A DNA stretch of 64,000 bases from Paguma larvata (GCA_030068075.1 CM057826.1:74435312-74499311), one strand, 5' to 3'; numbered from the stretch's first letter, positions 34,385 to 45,876 are shown. Numbers and translations: made by a program. Notes: generated by a model not told the origin, from the sequence alone.

Positions 34385-35036
34385 GAAAATAATGCAGAAG
34401 ATTGTCCAAAGTTAGTAAACCACAAATCCAAGAGACAGCAAAACTATGCATATTATATTTAAATTGTTGAAACCAATGACAATCAATGAAAAGAGAAAAT
34501 ATTTACAGTAACCAGTACAACAACAACATATTATTTACAGAAGGACAAGAATTAAGAATTATAGCAATCTGTTCATCAGAAACCTTGCAAACAAGACAGG
34601 AGAGGGGTATGTTTAATGTGCTGAAAGAAAAAAAACAGCCATTGCAGCATTCTCTATCCAGTGAAAACAATCTTCAGAATTTAAGGAGAAATGAATACTT
34701 TCAAAGGAAGAAAAACTAAAGGAATCCATTTTTATTAGAAATACTGTGAAAGAAATGTTTGAGAAGTGTCTTTAGGGAAAAGGGATGGGATCATTCAGAA
34801 AATAGAAAGACGTAAAGAATGTTGAAAATAAAAAAATAAAGGTATATACAGATTTTTTCCTTATTTACAGTTTTTGAAAACATAAGCGATAAAAACAGGC
34901 TGAATTATATATTAGGAATTACAGCATAATCTTCAGGCACAGAGAATGGAAAAGGTAAAGGGTTTTACACAATTAAAAATTTCTTACATTGCACACGAAA
35001 TGGTATAATATTAAGTTACAATTGTTGCAGGTTATT
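34385..35036 (+). mobile_element. Ancient LINE-1, 5' half (ORF1 end and inter-ORF), split by younger L1
   Basis: Plus-strand motifs of an old L1M/HAL1-like ORF1 3' region appear in order: 'ACCACAAATCCAAGAGACAG', 'ATTTAAATTGTTGAAACCAA', 'CATCAGAAACCTTGCAAACA', 'AATGTGCTGAAAGAAAAAAA', and 'ACGAAATGGTATAATATTA' at the end. It stops abruptly at 35,036 and the same element resumes at 42,386, so the two pieces are halves of one copy. Confidence 0.8.
35023..35036. repeat. Target-site duplication of the 35-42 kb L1, left copy
   Basis: TGTTGCAGGTTATT; the right copy TGTTGGTGGTTATT is at 42,372-42,385 (12 of 14 agree). Confidence 0.7.
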
Positions 35037-35900
35037 ATTTTATTTTTTTTTGCATTTTATTGTATTTTTTGGTAAGGTTTATTTTATTTTTTTTTGTTTA
35101 TATCCAAGTTAGCATATAGTGTAATAATGATTTGAGTAGTTTCCTTAATACCCCTTAACCGTTAGATCGTCCCCCCTCACACAATGCCTCCACTAACTCT
35201 CTGTTTATTCTCCATATGTAAGAGTCCCTTATGTTTCGTCCTCCTCCCTTTTTTAATATTATTTTTGTTTCCCTTCCCTTATGTTCATGTTTTGTATCTT
35301 AAAGTCCTCATATGAATGAAGTCATGTGATATTTGTCCTTCTCTGACTAAATCACTTAGCATAATACCCTCTAGTTCCATCCACGTAGTTGCAAATGGAA
35401 AGATTTCAGTCTTTATGATTGCTGAGTATACTCCATTGTATATATACCACATCTTCTTCATCCATTCACCATCAATGGACATTGGGCTCTATCCATAGTT
35501 TGGCTATTGTTGACAGAGCTGCCATAAACATTGGAGTGTTTATGTGCCCCTTGAAACAGCACACCTGTATCCCTTGGATGTGTACCTAGTAGTGCAATTC
35601 CTGGGTCATTTGGTAATTGTGTTTTTAATTTTTTGAGGAACTTCTGTACTATTTTTCAGAGTGGCTGCACCAGTTTACATCCCCACCAGCAGTGCAAAAG
35701 AGCTCCTCTTTCTCTTCATCCTTGTCAACATCTGTTGTTTCCTAAGTTATTAATGCTCGCCAAGCTGACAGCTATGAGGTGGTATCTCATTATGGTGTTA
35801 ATTTGTATTTCCCTAATGACAAATGTTAAGCATTTTTTCATGTGTCAGTTGGCACTTCTTTGGAGAACTGTCTATTCATGTCTTTTGCCCATTTATAAGT

Positions 35901-36510
35901 TCTTTATAGATTTTGGATACTAACCAATTATCTAATATGTCATTTGCAAAGATATTCTTCCATTCTGTCAGTTGCTTTTAGTTTTGCTGATTGTTTACTT
36001 TGCTGTGCAGAAGCTTTTTATTTTGATGAGGTCCCGATAGTTCATTTTTACTTTTGTTTCCCTTGGCTCTGGAGACGTGTTGATAAATTCTTTGTAGGTT
36101 TTGGATACTAACCCATTACCTGATATGTCATTTGCAAATATATTCTTCCATTCTGTCGGTTGCTTTTAGTTTTGCTGATTGTTTCCTTCACTGTGCAGAA
36201 GCTTTTTATTTATTTTTTTTAAATTTTTTAACATTTATTTATTTTTGAGAGACAGAGCGTGAGCAGGGAAAGGGCAGAGAGAGAGAGAGAGAGGCAGACG
36301 CAGAATCTAAAGCAGGCTCCAGGCTCGGAGCCATCAGCACAGAGCCCGATGCGGTGCTTGAACCCACAGACCGTGAGATCATGACCTGAGCCGAAGTCGG
36401 ACACTTAACCGACTGAGCCACCCAGGCGCCCCAGAAGCTTTTTATTTTGATGAGATCCCACTACTTCACTTTACTTTTGTTTCTCTTGGCTCTGCAGATG
36501 TGTTGAATAA
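35901..36510. repeat. 188-bp tandem duplication inside L1 ORF2
   Basis: Copy A is 35,901-36,088 and copy B 36,089-36,510; copy B is interrupted by a SINE. Shared blocks include TTTTGGATACTAACC, TTCCATTCTGTC, GTTGCTTTTAGTTTTGCTGA and GTGCAGAAGCTTTTTATTT. By eye about nine in ten positions agree. Confidence 0.9.
36212..36431 (-). mobile_element. CAN-SINE nested in L1 ORF2, recent
   Basis: The tail side is AACATTTATTTATTTTTGAG, with body 'CAGGCTCCAGGCTCGGAGCC' and complementary head 'TGAGCCACCCAGGCGCCC'. A perfect 16-bp target duplication CAGAAGCTTTTTATTT is at 36,196-36,211 and 36,432-36,447. Confidence 0.97.
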
Positions 36511-38766
36511 GAAGTTGCTATGGCCACGATCAGAGAAGTTTTTGCCTGCTTTCTCCTCAAGGATTTTGATGGCTTTCTATCTTACATTTAGGTCTTTCAT
36601 CCATTTTGAGTTTATTTTTGTGTATGGTGTAAGAAAGTGATCCACGTTCATTTTTCTGCATGTCACTGTCCAGTTTCTCCAGCACCACTTGCTGAAGAGA
36701 CTGTTTTTATTCCACTGGATATTCTTTCCTGCTTTGTCAAAGATTAGTTTTTCCATATGGTCCATTTCTGGGTTCTCTATTCTGTTCCATTAATCTGAGT
36801 GTATGCTTTTATGCTGGTACCATACTGTCTTTATGACTACACCTTTGTAATACAACTTGAAGTCCGTTATTGTGATGCCTCCAGCCTTTTCTTTTTCAAG
36901 ATTACTTTGGCTATTCGGGGTCTTTATTTGTTCCAGACAAATTTTAGGATTGTTTTTCTAGCTCTATGAAAAATGATGTCATTATTTTGATAGGGATTAT
37001 GGTGAATATATAGATTGCTTTGGGTAATATTGACATTTTAACAATATTTCTTCTTCCTATCCAGGAGCATGGAATATTTTTCCATCTTTTTGTGTCTTCT
37101 TCATTGTCTTTCATTAGCTTTATATAGTTTTCAGTGTATAGATTTCACCTCTTTGGTTAGATATATTCCTAGGTATTTTATGTTTTTTGGTGCAGTTGTA
37201 AATGGGATCAATTCCTTGATTTCTCTTTCTGTTGCTTCATTATTGGTGTATAGGAATGCAACTGATTTCTTTGCATTGATTTTATATCCTGCAACTTTGC
37301 TGAATTCATGGATCAGTTTTGGCAGTTTTTTGGTGGCATCTTTTGGGTTTTCCATATAGAGTATCATGTCATCTGCATGAAGTGAAAGGTTGACCTCCTT
37401 CTGGCTGATTTGGATGCCTGACTGCTGAGTTGTGTTGTCTGACTGCTGAGGCTAAGACTTCCAATATTATGTCAAATAACAGCGGCAAGAGTGGAAATCC
37501 CTATTGTGTTCCTGACCTTAGGGGGAAAGCTCTCAGTTTCTCCCCATTGAAGATGTTATTAACTGTAGATCTTTCATATATGGCTTTTATGATCTCAAGG
37601 TATATTCCTTCTATCCTTACTTTCTTAAAGGTTTTTATCAAGAAAGGATGCTGTATTTTGTCAAATGCTTTCTCTGCATCTATTGAGAGGATCATGTAGT
37701 TCTTATCCTTTCTTTTATTGAAGTGATGAATCACATTGATTGTTTTGATATTGAACCAGCCCTGCATCCCAGGTATAAATCCCATGACCACTTGGTCGTG
37801 TTGAATAATTCTTTTAATGTATTTTTGGATCTGGTTGGCTGGCATCTTGTGGAATTTTGCATCCATGTTCATCAGGGAAATTGGTCTATAGTCCTCCTTT
37901 TTAGTGGGGTCTTTGTGTGGTTTTGGAACCAAGGTAATGCTGGTTTTAGAGAAAGAGTTTGGAAGTTTTCATTCCATTTCTATTTTTTGGAGCAGGTTCA
38001 CGAGAAGAGGTCTTAACTTCTCCTTAAATGTTTGGTAGAATTCCCCTGGAAAGCCATCTGGCCCTGGACTCTTGTTCTTAGGGAGATTTTTCATTACTAA
38101 TTCAATTTCTTTACTGAGTATGAGTCTGTTCAAATTTTCTATTTCTTCCTGTTTCAGTTTTGATAGTTTATATGTTTCTAGGAATTTGTCCATTTCTTCC
38201 AGATTTTCCATTTTATTGTCCTATAATTTCTCATAATATTTTCTTATTATTGTTTGTATTTCTGCTGTGTTGGTTGTCATCTCTCCTCTTTCATTCTTGA
38301 CTTTATTTATTTGGGTTCTTTCCTTTTTATTTTTGATCAAACTGTCTAGGGGTTTATAAATTTTGTTAATTCTTTCAAAGAACCAGCTCCTGGTTTCATT
38401 GATCTGTTCTACTGTTTTGTTGTTGTTGTTGTTTTGTTTTGTTTTGTTTTTGGTTGATAGCATTGATTTCTGCTCTAATCTTTATTATTTCATGTCTTCT
38501 GCTGTTTGGGGGTTTTATTTGCTGTTTCAGCTCTTTAAGGTGTAAAATTGTGTAAATGAGACCTTTCTTCCTTCTTTAGGAAGGTCTGGATTGCTATATA
38601 GCTCACTCTTCTGACTGCCTTAGGGCATCCCAGAGGTTTTGTGCTGTGGTGTTATCATTTTCATTGGCTTCCATGTACTTTTTAATTCCCTCTTTAACTT
38701 CTTGGTTAGGCCATTCATTCTTTAGTAGGATGGTCTTTAGTCTCCAAGTATTTGTTATCTTTCCAG

Positions 38767-38776
<10 letters not shown>

Positions 38777-38804
<28 letters not shown>

Positions 38805-39004
38805 GTTTATTTATTTTTGAGACAGAGAGACACAGAGCATGAACAGGGAAGGAGCAGAGAGAGAGGGAGACACAGAATCTGAAGCAGGCTCCAGGCTCTG
38901 AGCTGTCAGCACAGAGCCCGACGCGGGGCTCAAACTCACAGACTGCGAGATCATGACCTGAGCTGAAGTCGGACGCCCAACCGACTGAGCCACCCAGGCG
39001 CCCC
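38777..39004 (-). mobile_element. CAN-SINE nested in L1 ORF2, recent
   Basis: It has a poly-T tail, the body 'GAAGCAGGCTCCAGGCTCTG', 'CCCGACGCGGGGCTCAAAC', and the complementary head 'GAGCCACCCAGGCGCCCC'. A perfect 17-bp target duplication TTTCCAGGTTTTTTCTT is at 38,760-38,776 and 39,005-39,021. It is among the best preserved SINEs in the window. Confidence 0.97.
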
Positions 39005-39819
39005 TTTCCAGGTTTTTTCTTGTGGTTGATTTCGAGTTTCGTAGTGTTGTGCTCTGAAAATATGCACATTATGATCTCGATTTTTTTAACTTGTTGGGGG
39101 CTGATTGTGTCCCAGGATGTAATCTATTCTGGAGAATGTTCCATGTGCACTGGAGAAGAATGTGTATTCTGCTGCTTTAGGATGAAATGTTCCAAATATA
39201 TCTGCTAAGTCCATCTGGTCCAATGTACCATTCCAAGTCATTGTTTCCTTGTTGATTTTCTGTTTTGATGATATGTCCATTGCTGTAAGTGGGGTATTGA
39301 AGTCCCCTACTATTATTGTATTATTATCAATGAGTTTATGTTTGTGATTAATCAATGTATATATTCGGGTGCTTACACATTTGGAGCACAAATTTTTACA
39401 ATTATTAGGTCTTTTTGGTGGATAGATCCCTTAATTTTGATATAATGCCCTTCTTCCTCTCTTGTTATAGTCTTTATTTTAAAACGTAGGTTGTCTAATA
39501 TGAGTTTGAGTACACTGACTTTCTTTTGGTGACCATTAGCATGATAGATGGTTCTCCATCCCCTTATTTTCAATCTGAAGGTGTCTTTAGATCTAAAATG
39601 CATCTCTTGTAAAAGCATATAGATGAACCTTGTTTTCTTATCCATTCTGTTACCCTATATATCTTTTGATAGGAGAATTTAGTTCATTGACATTTAGAGT
39701 GAGTACTGAAAGATTTGACTTTATTGCCATTATGTCACCTGTAGAGTTGGTTCTGATGTGTTCTCTGGTCTTTTCTAGTCTTTTTTGCTTTTGGTCATTT
39801 TTTTTCCTCTTTTCTCCCC

Positions 39820-40354
39820 TTAGAGAGTCCCCCTTAAAATTTCTTTCAGGACTGGTTTAGTGGTCACTAACTCCTTTAATTTCTGTTTGGGAAGGTTTTT
39901 ATCTCTCCTTCTATTTTGAATGATAGCCTTGCTGGATAAAGAATTCTTGGCTGCATATTTTTCTGATTTAGCACACTGAATACATTCTGCCACTCCTTTC
40001 TGGCCTGCCAAGTTTCTGTGGATAGGTCTACAGGAAACCTGATCTGCCTTCTCTTGTAGGTTAAGGACTTTTTTCCCTTGCTGATTTCATGATTCTTTCC
40101 TTGTCTGAGTATTTTGTGAATTTGACTATGATATGCCTTGTTGACGGTCAGTTGAATTTAATTAGAGTGTTTTGTACTTCCTAGATTTTAATGTCTGTGT
40201 CCTTCCCCAGGTTAAAAACTTTTCTGCTATGATTTGATCACATAATTCTTCCACCCATTTTTTCCTGTCTTCATCATCTCCTATGATTCTGATGTTATTT
40301 CTTTTTAATGAGTCACTTATTTCTCCAATTTTTATTTTGTGCTCTTTTGGCTTA

Positions 40355-40406
<52 letters not shown>

Positions 40407-40666
40407 TCATTATTCTCCATAAGTTTGTCCTCTATATCACTGATTCCCTGCTCTGCCCCATTCATCCGTGCCTCCATGGCATCCATTCAAGATTGAAGGT
40501 CAGATAAAATATTTATTTCATCATGACTAGCTTTTACTTCTTTTATCTCCATAGGAAGGGATTCTAATCTATTTTCAACCCCAGCTAGTATTCTTATTAC
40601 CATGATTCTAAATTCTGGTTCAGACATCTTGCTTGCATCTGCGTTGATTAAGTCTCTGGCTGTCAT
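39820..40666 (-). pseudogene. LINE-1 ORF1 (RNA-binding protein), broken
   Basis: ORF1 encodes the trimeric RNA-binding chaperone that packages L1 RNA with ORF2. The ATG at 40,664-40,666 was chosen because it gives MTARDLINADASKMSEPEF and an EVENRLES-type coiled-coil-like segment. A stop codon at 40,487-40,489 (codon 60) sits where DLQSWMDAMEA would be expected, i.e. Trp to stop. A (GA)22 tract (40,359-40,402) then encodes Arg-Glu repeats and the downstream RNA-recognition part (RNNIRIIG, EELCDQIIAEKF) is in another frame. The C-terminal domain is readable at 39,820-40,011 (KNSLSSKAIIQNRRRDK, ending ILRGTL). At about 282 codons it is shorter than the 338 of human ORF1p. Confidence 0.88.
40359..40402. 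repeat. (CT)22 microsatellite within L1 ORF1
   Basis: Twenty-two pure CT units on the plus strand, GA on the coding strand, replacing the junction between coiled coil and RNA-recognition domain. Confidence 0.97.
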
Positions 40667-42371
40667 TTTTTCCTACTCTTTCTTTCAAGATGAATTCTTC
40701 ATTTAGTCATTTTGAAGGAATAAAAGAAATTAATGAGGTAAAAAAAATAAAATTAAAAATAACACAAAAAGAAACAAAAAAAATGATGCTTGATCCTAGG
40801 TGAGTTTTGGTCTGGTTGTTGAAAGGAGTTTGATAGATTAGAGAAAAAAGGTGAAGATAAGAAAAGTTTTGAAAATTTGAAAAAAATGAATACAGTGAAA
40901 CAGAATAAATTGAAATGATTGAAGTGAAATAGAATTTGAAAAATTAACAAAAAAGTAAAAAATATAGTAGAAAAAATTAAAGAAAAATATTTTTAATAAA
41001 AATTGAAAATAAATTTTTCTCTTTTTCTATTCAAAAAAAAGAAAAGAAACTAAAAAGAAAAATAACTGAATAGATAGAACAGCAAACAGACTGAAACATG
41101 ATTGAAATTACATCGTTTTCAAGTCAAACTATGAAGCACTTTATAATCTATAAACTAAAGTCATAGAGAGACGTGTGGTGTTCCTAAAGAGCCAGGTTGG
41201 CCCAGTTGGGCAGTGTTTAGTGTAACAGCTCCATTCTCCACTACATGGCGCTGCTTAACTCACTGGGGTGGATTGTTGCAGCCCTTGTATGCGTGTATGT
41301 GAATGCGCGGGAAGGGTGAAAAATGCATCACCCAGCTACCCAGACTCTAGTATCGGAATTCTGTTTTCCCTGATCAGCAATCGTACACCCATCCTTCGTT
41401 TCTGGATTCCATCCACTCCTCGCTTTTACATTGTCCGCTGTCTGTGACCAAGCCATCAGGTTGCCAGGCAGCACCTCCCTCTTGAGTTTTATCTCTCATG
41501 CGGCTCTCTTCCCCAACCTCTCACTTCTGAGGTGCTGCGGCTTTGATCCACTCAGACTTTCTGGGGGAGAGTCTCACTGAATAATGGTTGGGTGACAGTA
41601 TACCCCTAGGAACGTTCTGGAGACCACATGCTACCAATGCCTAGAGACTGTGGCTGGCTGCTAGCCCACCCCAGAAAAGGTTCAAGTGATTGTGTAGCAG
41701 CAGTGTTTCAGGAATTATGGTAAATCACAACACACATCTGGCACTAGGCTTCACCCTTAACGTTCTTGTTACAGCATTAGCAAACGTGGTCGTTTTCTGG
41801 GCTCTACTGGGACCTTTGCCTGTGGGGAGGCCACACAGCCTGTACCAAATGTCCTTCCGGCAGGGAACCCACCTCTCCCTGTGTGGGCCAAGGACCCCTA
41901 GAGTTCACTCTGCTACTGGGGATTTGCTTTTCCCACCAGATCACCACCAGGTACCAAGCTGCAGAGTTTCAGTCTCTGTGCTCCTCCCCCTGTTTATAGA
42001 ATCTTAATGGAATTTAAACACTCTCCTTTCTCCCTTTTTTTGTTCAATCCCTGCAGCTGTTTCCACTTTTCCACTTTATCTCCAACTGCTTGGAGGGGGA
42101 GGTGTTTTTTCCATACTTCCTCCCCATCTCCGTCCTCTCTCTGCAAGCAAAAACAGCTCTTGGTCCTCCGTGCTTTCTCTCTGCCCCAGTTTACCTCTCC
42201 ACACCTCATACCTGGCTAAGTTCTGTGGTTCAGATTGTGCAGATTGTTGTGTTAATCTTCAATTCAGTTTTCTAGTTGTGAAGGATGGTCTAGTGTTGGT
42301 CTGGCTTTACTTCAGGGACTAGAGATGCAAAAAAGACTTCCATGCTCTTCCACCATCTTGGCCCCTCTCCC
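40667..42371 (-). promoter_or_regulatory. LINE-1 5'UTR / internal promoter region
   Basis: About 1.7 kb upstream of ORF1 on the minus strand. The ORF1-proximal part (40,740-41,100) is A/T-rich; the distal part (41,160-42,371) is GC-rich. It begins with GAGAGGGGCCAAGATGGTGG. The 'CAAGATGG' core is a YY1-type site, which in human L1 positions transcription start at the first base. Promoter function is inferred from the family only. Open frames inside it (41,690-42,007 plus; 41,994-42,209 minus) are chance products of higher GC. Confidence 0.75.
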
Positions 42372-42385
42372 TGTTGGTGGTTATT

Positions 42386-43585
42386 TTAAAATGTATGTTG
42401 TAAACCCCAGAGTAACCAGTAAGAAATGTTAAAATAATATAACCAGTTAATTAGATTAAATGGAGTCATTAAAAACTGCTATTTTAAAACCAGAGAAGGC
42501 AGAAAAAGAGAAAAAAGATACAAGGAAGGATCAAATGGAGAAAATAGAAAACAGCTACCAATATGCTACAATATAATCCAATCATGTCAATAGTCATTTT
42601 GAATGTCAATGATCTAAAAAGTAAAAGAGAATAGTAATAGAGTAGTAAAAGAGAATCTCCTATAAAACAATAATGACCCAAGTATATTTGTCAGTAAGAA
42701 ATCCACTACAAATATAAGATATTGATAGGTTATGGTAAGAGGATGAAAAAGACACAATCATTAACCAAAAGAAACCTCAAGAAACTATATTAATTTCAGA
42801 TAAATTACATTTCAGTACAGGAAACTTTTTCAGAGATAGGAACACAATGATGAAAGGGGTACATTTTACCCAAAAGACTTAAGAATCCTAAATTTGTATC
42901 CATATATCAAGAGAGTATTAAAATAAGAGTGCCTGGACAGCTAAGTTAGTTGTATATCTGACTTCGGCTCAGGTCATGATCTCACATTAGTGGATTTGAG
43001 ACCCACATTGGGCTTTGTGCTGACAGCAGGCTTGGAGCCTGCCTTGAATTCTGCATCTCCCTTTCTTCACCACCTCCACTTGCTCTCTGTCACTCTCTTT
43101 CTCTCTCATACATAAACTTTAAAAGAAAGAGAATCTCAAAATACGTGGGGAAATAATGGATAGAAACGAAAGGATAAATTAATGATTTTATTATTAAGAT
43201 TGGAGACAGTAGTATGTCTCTCTCAGAAATTGACAGAACAAGTAGACAGAAAACCAATAAAGAAATAGATAACCCCCAAATCACTATCCATCACTTGGGT
43301 CCCTTTGAGAGCTGTGGGGCACTCCATCTAACAATAGTAGAATACACAGTCGTCTCAACTGCAAATGGAGCACACATCTAGGTAGACTGCATCCACGAGT
43401 ATAAAACAAACCTTAATAAAATTAAAAGAGCAGAAATTACTAAAATATGTTTTTGGACTGTAACAAAATTAAACTAGAAGTCAATAATAGGTAGGTAGCC
43501 AAAAAACTCCAAATATTTAGAAAATAAAAAACACATCTATATCTAATCCATGATTGAAGAGAAAGTCTCAAGGGCAATTTAAACT
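42386..43585 (+). mobile_element. Ancient LINE-1, 3' half (inter-ORF to endonuclease/RT), split by younger L1
   Basis: It continues the element that stops at 35,036. It resumes with 'GTAAACCCCAGAGTAACCAG' and runs through 'ATTGACAGAACAAGTAGACA', 'GGGGCACTCCATCTAACAAT', 'AACAAACCTTAATAAAATTA' and 'GTAACAAAATTAAACTAGAA', the order of ancient L1M ORF2 endonuclease coding. It ends near 'GAGAAAGTCTCAAGGGCAAT'. A SINE is nested at 42,931-43,125. Confidence 0.82.
42931..43125 (+). mobile_element. CAN-SINE nested in ancient L1
   Basis: Diverged head 'GTGCCTGGACAGCTAAGTTA', then 'GGCTCAGGTCATGATCTCAC', 'GGGCTTTGTGCTGACAGC', a CT-rich part and ACATAAACTTTAAAAG tail. Target duplication is only weakly visible. 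Confidence 0.88.
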
Positions 43586-45384
43586 CGCTGCCTTTTCTTT
43601 CTAACTGTCCTCGTAGCTTTAAAGAATAGTGATGAGTAGCAGCAGTGACACATTGAATAATAAAGTTATACATCAATGCTAGAGGAGTTTTCAACCTCTC
43701 TTTATATACTTCCTCCCCACCTATTCAAGATGGGTCTTCCACAGTTTTATTTTGGGTGGTAATAAGAGTGAATATTAGATTTTGACCACTCACCTTTTTC
43801 CTCTCCAGTACTGGGAGAAGCATAGCTATTATAGAGTTTAAGAGCAGTAGTGATTTTTAAATTTGCTTTCTTTCTAGATCTGTTAAGATATAATGGTAAG
43901 TATTGATTTTCTACTACTGTCCTTCCTTCCTTACTTGTATTTGTTTTGGTAGGATTTCACTAAGAAGTTTCTATCATTCAGTTTCTCCTTCTACTCAGAA
44001 AATTTTTCCAAATGTTTGCAGTTTCTTTTAATTATGCCATATTTTGTTTACAGGGAAAGGTTTTACATTCAAAAGTAAGTTTATAGCATTTGTAACAAGA
44101 TTTCAACTTGACCAACTCAATTAATAACTTCTTGGGCCTAATTTCAAGATGAATCCTCAATTTTAGATGTAACATGCTTGAGAAGGAATTTGGTATGAAA
44201 CGAAAAGTCATATTTAGAATTGTGAGTGATTTCTAAGTCCACTATGCAATTATGAGACTAATCACAGAAAAAGAAAATTAAGAGTTTAACTCACTGAGCC
44301 TCTTGGGGGCAAAGAGAAGATGGATTTTTAAAAGTACTACATTAGGAGCAACAACTGATAATAACAACTGTTTCTTAATTTGGCCCATTAGTTTTTCCTT
44401 TTATTGCATTTGATGTTACTTCTTTATACCATTTTAAATAATACTTTACCTTACAAGGAAGTTTTGAAGATGTAGTTTCTGATATAACTTTTAGAGGACG
44501 TTGCTCATGCTTGATACACATGCCCTTTAAAATCCCTACTCATGACTCACAGTACCTTTCATCATTATTTTCTCTTAAAATTCCTAATATATTTTATGGT
44601 TTTATGTAATTTAAAGGGTAAACATTACTTCAGTTAATGAAGAGATTTTCTGTTTTCTATTGTTATGTCTTCTGACACTTTGATAGCCTTTTTTCTTTCC
44701 TATTTTCCTTTTTCCTCAGGTAACTGAAATTATTAATCATCAAATGTAGTATGAAACTTTTGTTTAGCAATTCAAATATACTAAATGCTTATTAATTACA
44801 AATTAAAATTAAACAATAAGTATTCTGCTTTAGTTTAGAATCTTGAAGTCTAAGTTTCTTTAGGGCTTTTATAGTCTATTATGATAAATGTTTATAATTT
44901 AATAATATATGATATATAAATTACACATGTTATATAGTTTATAATATAAATTTTATATCATATGTAGAGAATGTAAACATTAATGGTAGTAACTAATGGA
45001 TCAAAAGCTAACATAATCCCATTAAACATACCAATGGAAAAAAATAGAAAGAGACATTTCTAAAATGTTCAAAATAGGAATACTCCTGATTTAGTAGAAG
45101 CTTTCTTTGGCTGGTAGTAGGACATTAGTAAAATTTTGTTTTATATGTATTCCGCTAATGGTCATACTCCAACTGACTTCAAGAGATCAAAGAAGGGAAT
45201 ATTCTTTGTGGGGACCTCCTTAGGCTGCTGGTAACTGGCCGTCTGTCTGTCATCCATACATTTGTTTGTCTTTAATTTGTCAGTTTGAAATAAGTGAAGA
45301 TTTACAGTATGTATGAAAGATTTTATGGAACATCATAGCATAGCTGTCACTTGGGCAGCACATCACTTTCACTTTCTTTCTTAG
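43586..45384. other. Unassigned AT-rich sequence, 1.8 kb
   Basis: No gene or repeat family recognised. Confidence 0.4.
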
Positions 45385-45510
45385 AAAGTTCCCATATACC
45401 GCCTCACAGCAGTCCTTTCAAGCAGATGTTGCCATTTAACAGTTGAGAAAAAAAATGAAGTGAAGATTTCCCAACCAGTAGTGTCAGGACTAGAATTATA
45501 TCTAAATCTA
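45385..45510 (-). mobile_element. MIR SINE remnant
   Basis: Antisense MIR order: 'CCATTTAACAGTTGAGAAAA', 'GAAGTGAAGATTTCCCAACC', 'AGTGTCAGGACTAGAATTAT'. Confidence 0.55.
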
Positions 45511-45786
45511 CCTTGTTGAGAAAAATGAACAAAACTTTTAAAATTTTAGAGGGAAGGGAAAAGAGTTTTATTCAAGCCCAAGGTAGGACACCTGCCCAGG
45601 ATACACAGTCTTCACAAGGAGAGAGTGCTACAGGAAAGGAACGTTTGGTGCAGGGTTATCTATGTATTTTTTACATAAAGAGTTATAAATCATCATGATG
45701 AAGGACATTCCAGAAAGTTACAGACTTCATCTTATGTTTTTAGGATGTGCAAGCTGTATGACTTTAAACTTATGAGACCTAAGGAG

Positions 45787-45876
45787 GTTTTTTTTTTTTT
45801 TTTTAATTTTCTAATCTTTATGTTCAGGATGTTACTTTTCAGTTATTTAATTTTTTTATTTTATTTTATTTTATTT
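45787..45876. repeat. Poly-T and (TTTTA)n tracts
   Basis: An 18-T run at about 45,787-45,804 and TTTTATTTTATTTTATTTTA at 45,855-45,875, inside otherwise unassigned sequence (45,511-46,134). They may be remains of retroelement tails. Confidence 0.75.

Larger units (their letters stand above)
35285..39730 (-). pseudogene. LINE-1 ORF2 (endonuclease / reverse transcriptase), broken
   Basis: ORF2 encodes the endonuclease and reverse transcriptase for target-primed reverse transcription. The ATG is placed at 39,728-39,730, because it opens MAIKSNLSVLTLNVNELNS, the expected ORF2 N-terminus; a stop follows within about 30 codons. The endonuclease (39,086-39,645) keeps LLQEMHFRSKD with the catalytic Glu. 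RT pieces are at 38,221-38,463, 37,969-38,211 (NLPKNKSPGPDGFPGEFYQT), 37,501-37,932 ([13 protein letters not shown]) and 37,131-37,373. The catalytic motif reads HADD, not FADD; its Asp codons are at 37,368-37,373. The C-terminal domain follows (36,577-36,765), ending near WMKKMWYIYN and ATWMELEGIMLSD. Two SINEs (38,777-39,004 and 36,212-36,431) and a 188-bp duplication interrupt it. Without them the length fits the family's roughly 1,275 codons. Confidence 0.92.
35037..42371 (-). mobile_element. Nearly full-length feline-type LINE-1, minus strand
   Basis: Length is about 7.3 kb. From the 5' end (42,371) it shows a GC-rich 5'UTR starting GGGAGAGGGGCCAAGATGG (40,667-42,371), ORF1 (39,820-40,666), a spacer of about 90 bp, ORF2 (about 35,285-39,730), a short 3'UTR and an A-rich tail (35,037-35,097). 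It holds two SINEs, a 188-bp tandem duplication and a (GA)22 tract. It sits inside an ancient L1 of opposite orientation with a likely 14-bp target duplication. Both ORFs are disrupted, so it is not active. The two nested SINEs indicate it is not a recent insertion. Confidence 0.92.

Noticed and set aside
37723..38016. 97-codon plus-strand open frame and other plus-strand frames between 35 and 40 kb
   Set aside because: They are antisense shadows of L1 ORF2 on the minus strand.
41690..42007. 105-codon plus-strand open frame with protein-like composition
   Set aside because: It is antisense to the L1 5'UTR; the higher GC content alone lengthens open frames.
41160..42371. GC-rich block as a possible CpG-island promoter
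   Set aside because: It is the 5'UTR of the antisense L1, continuous with ORF1 and ORF2 downstream on the minus strand.
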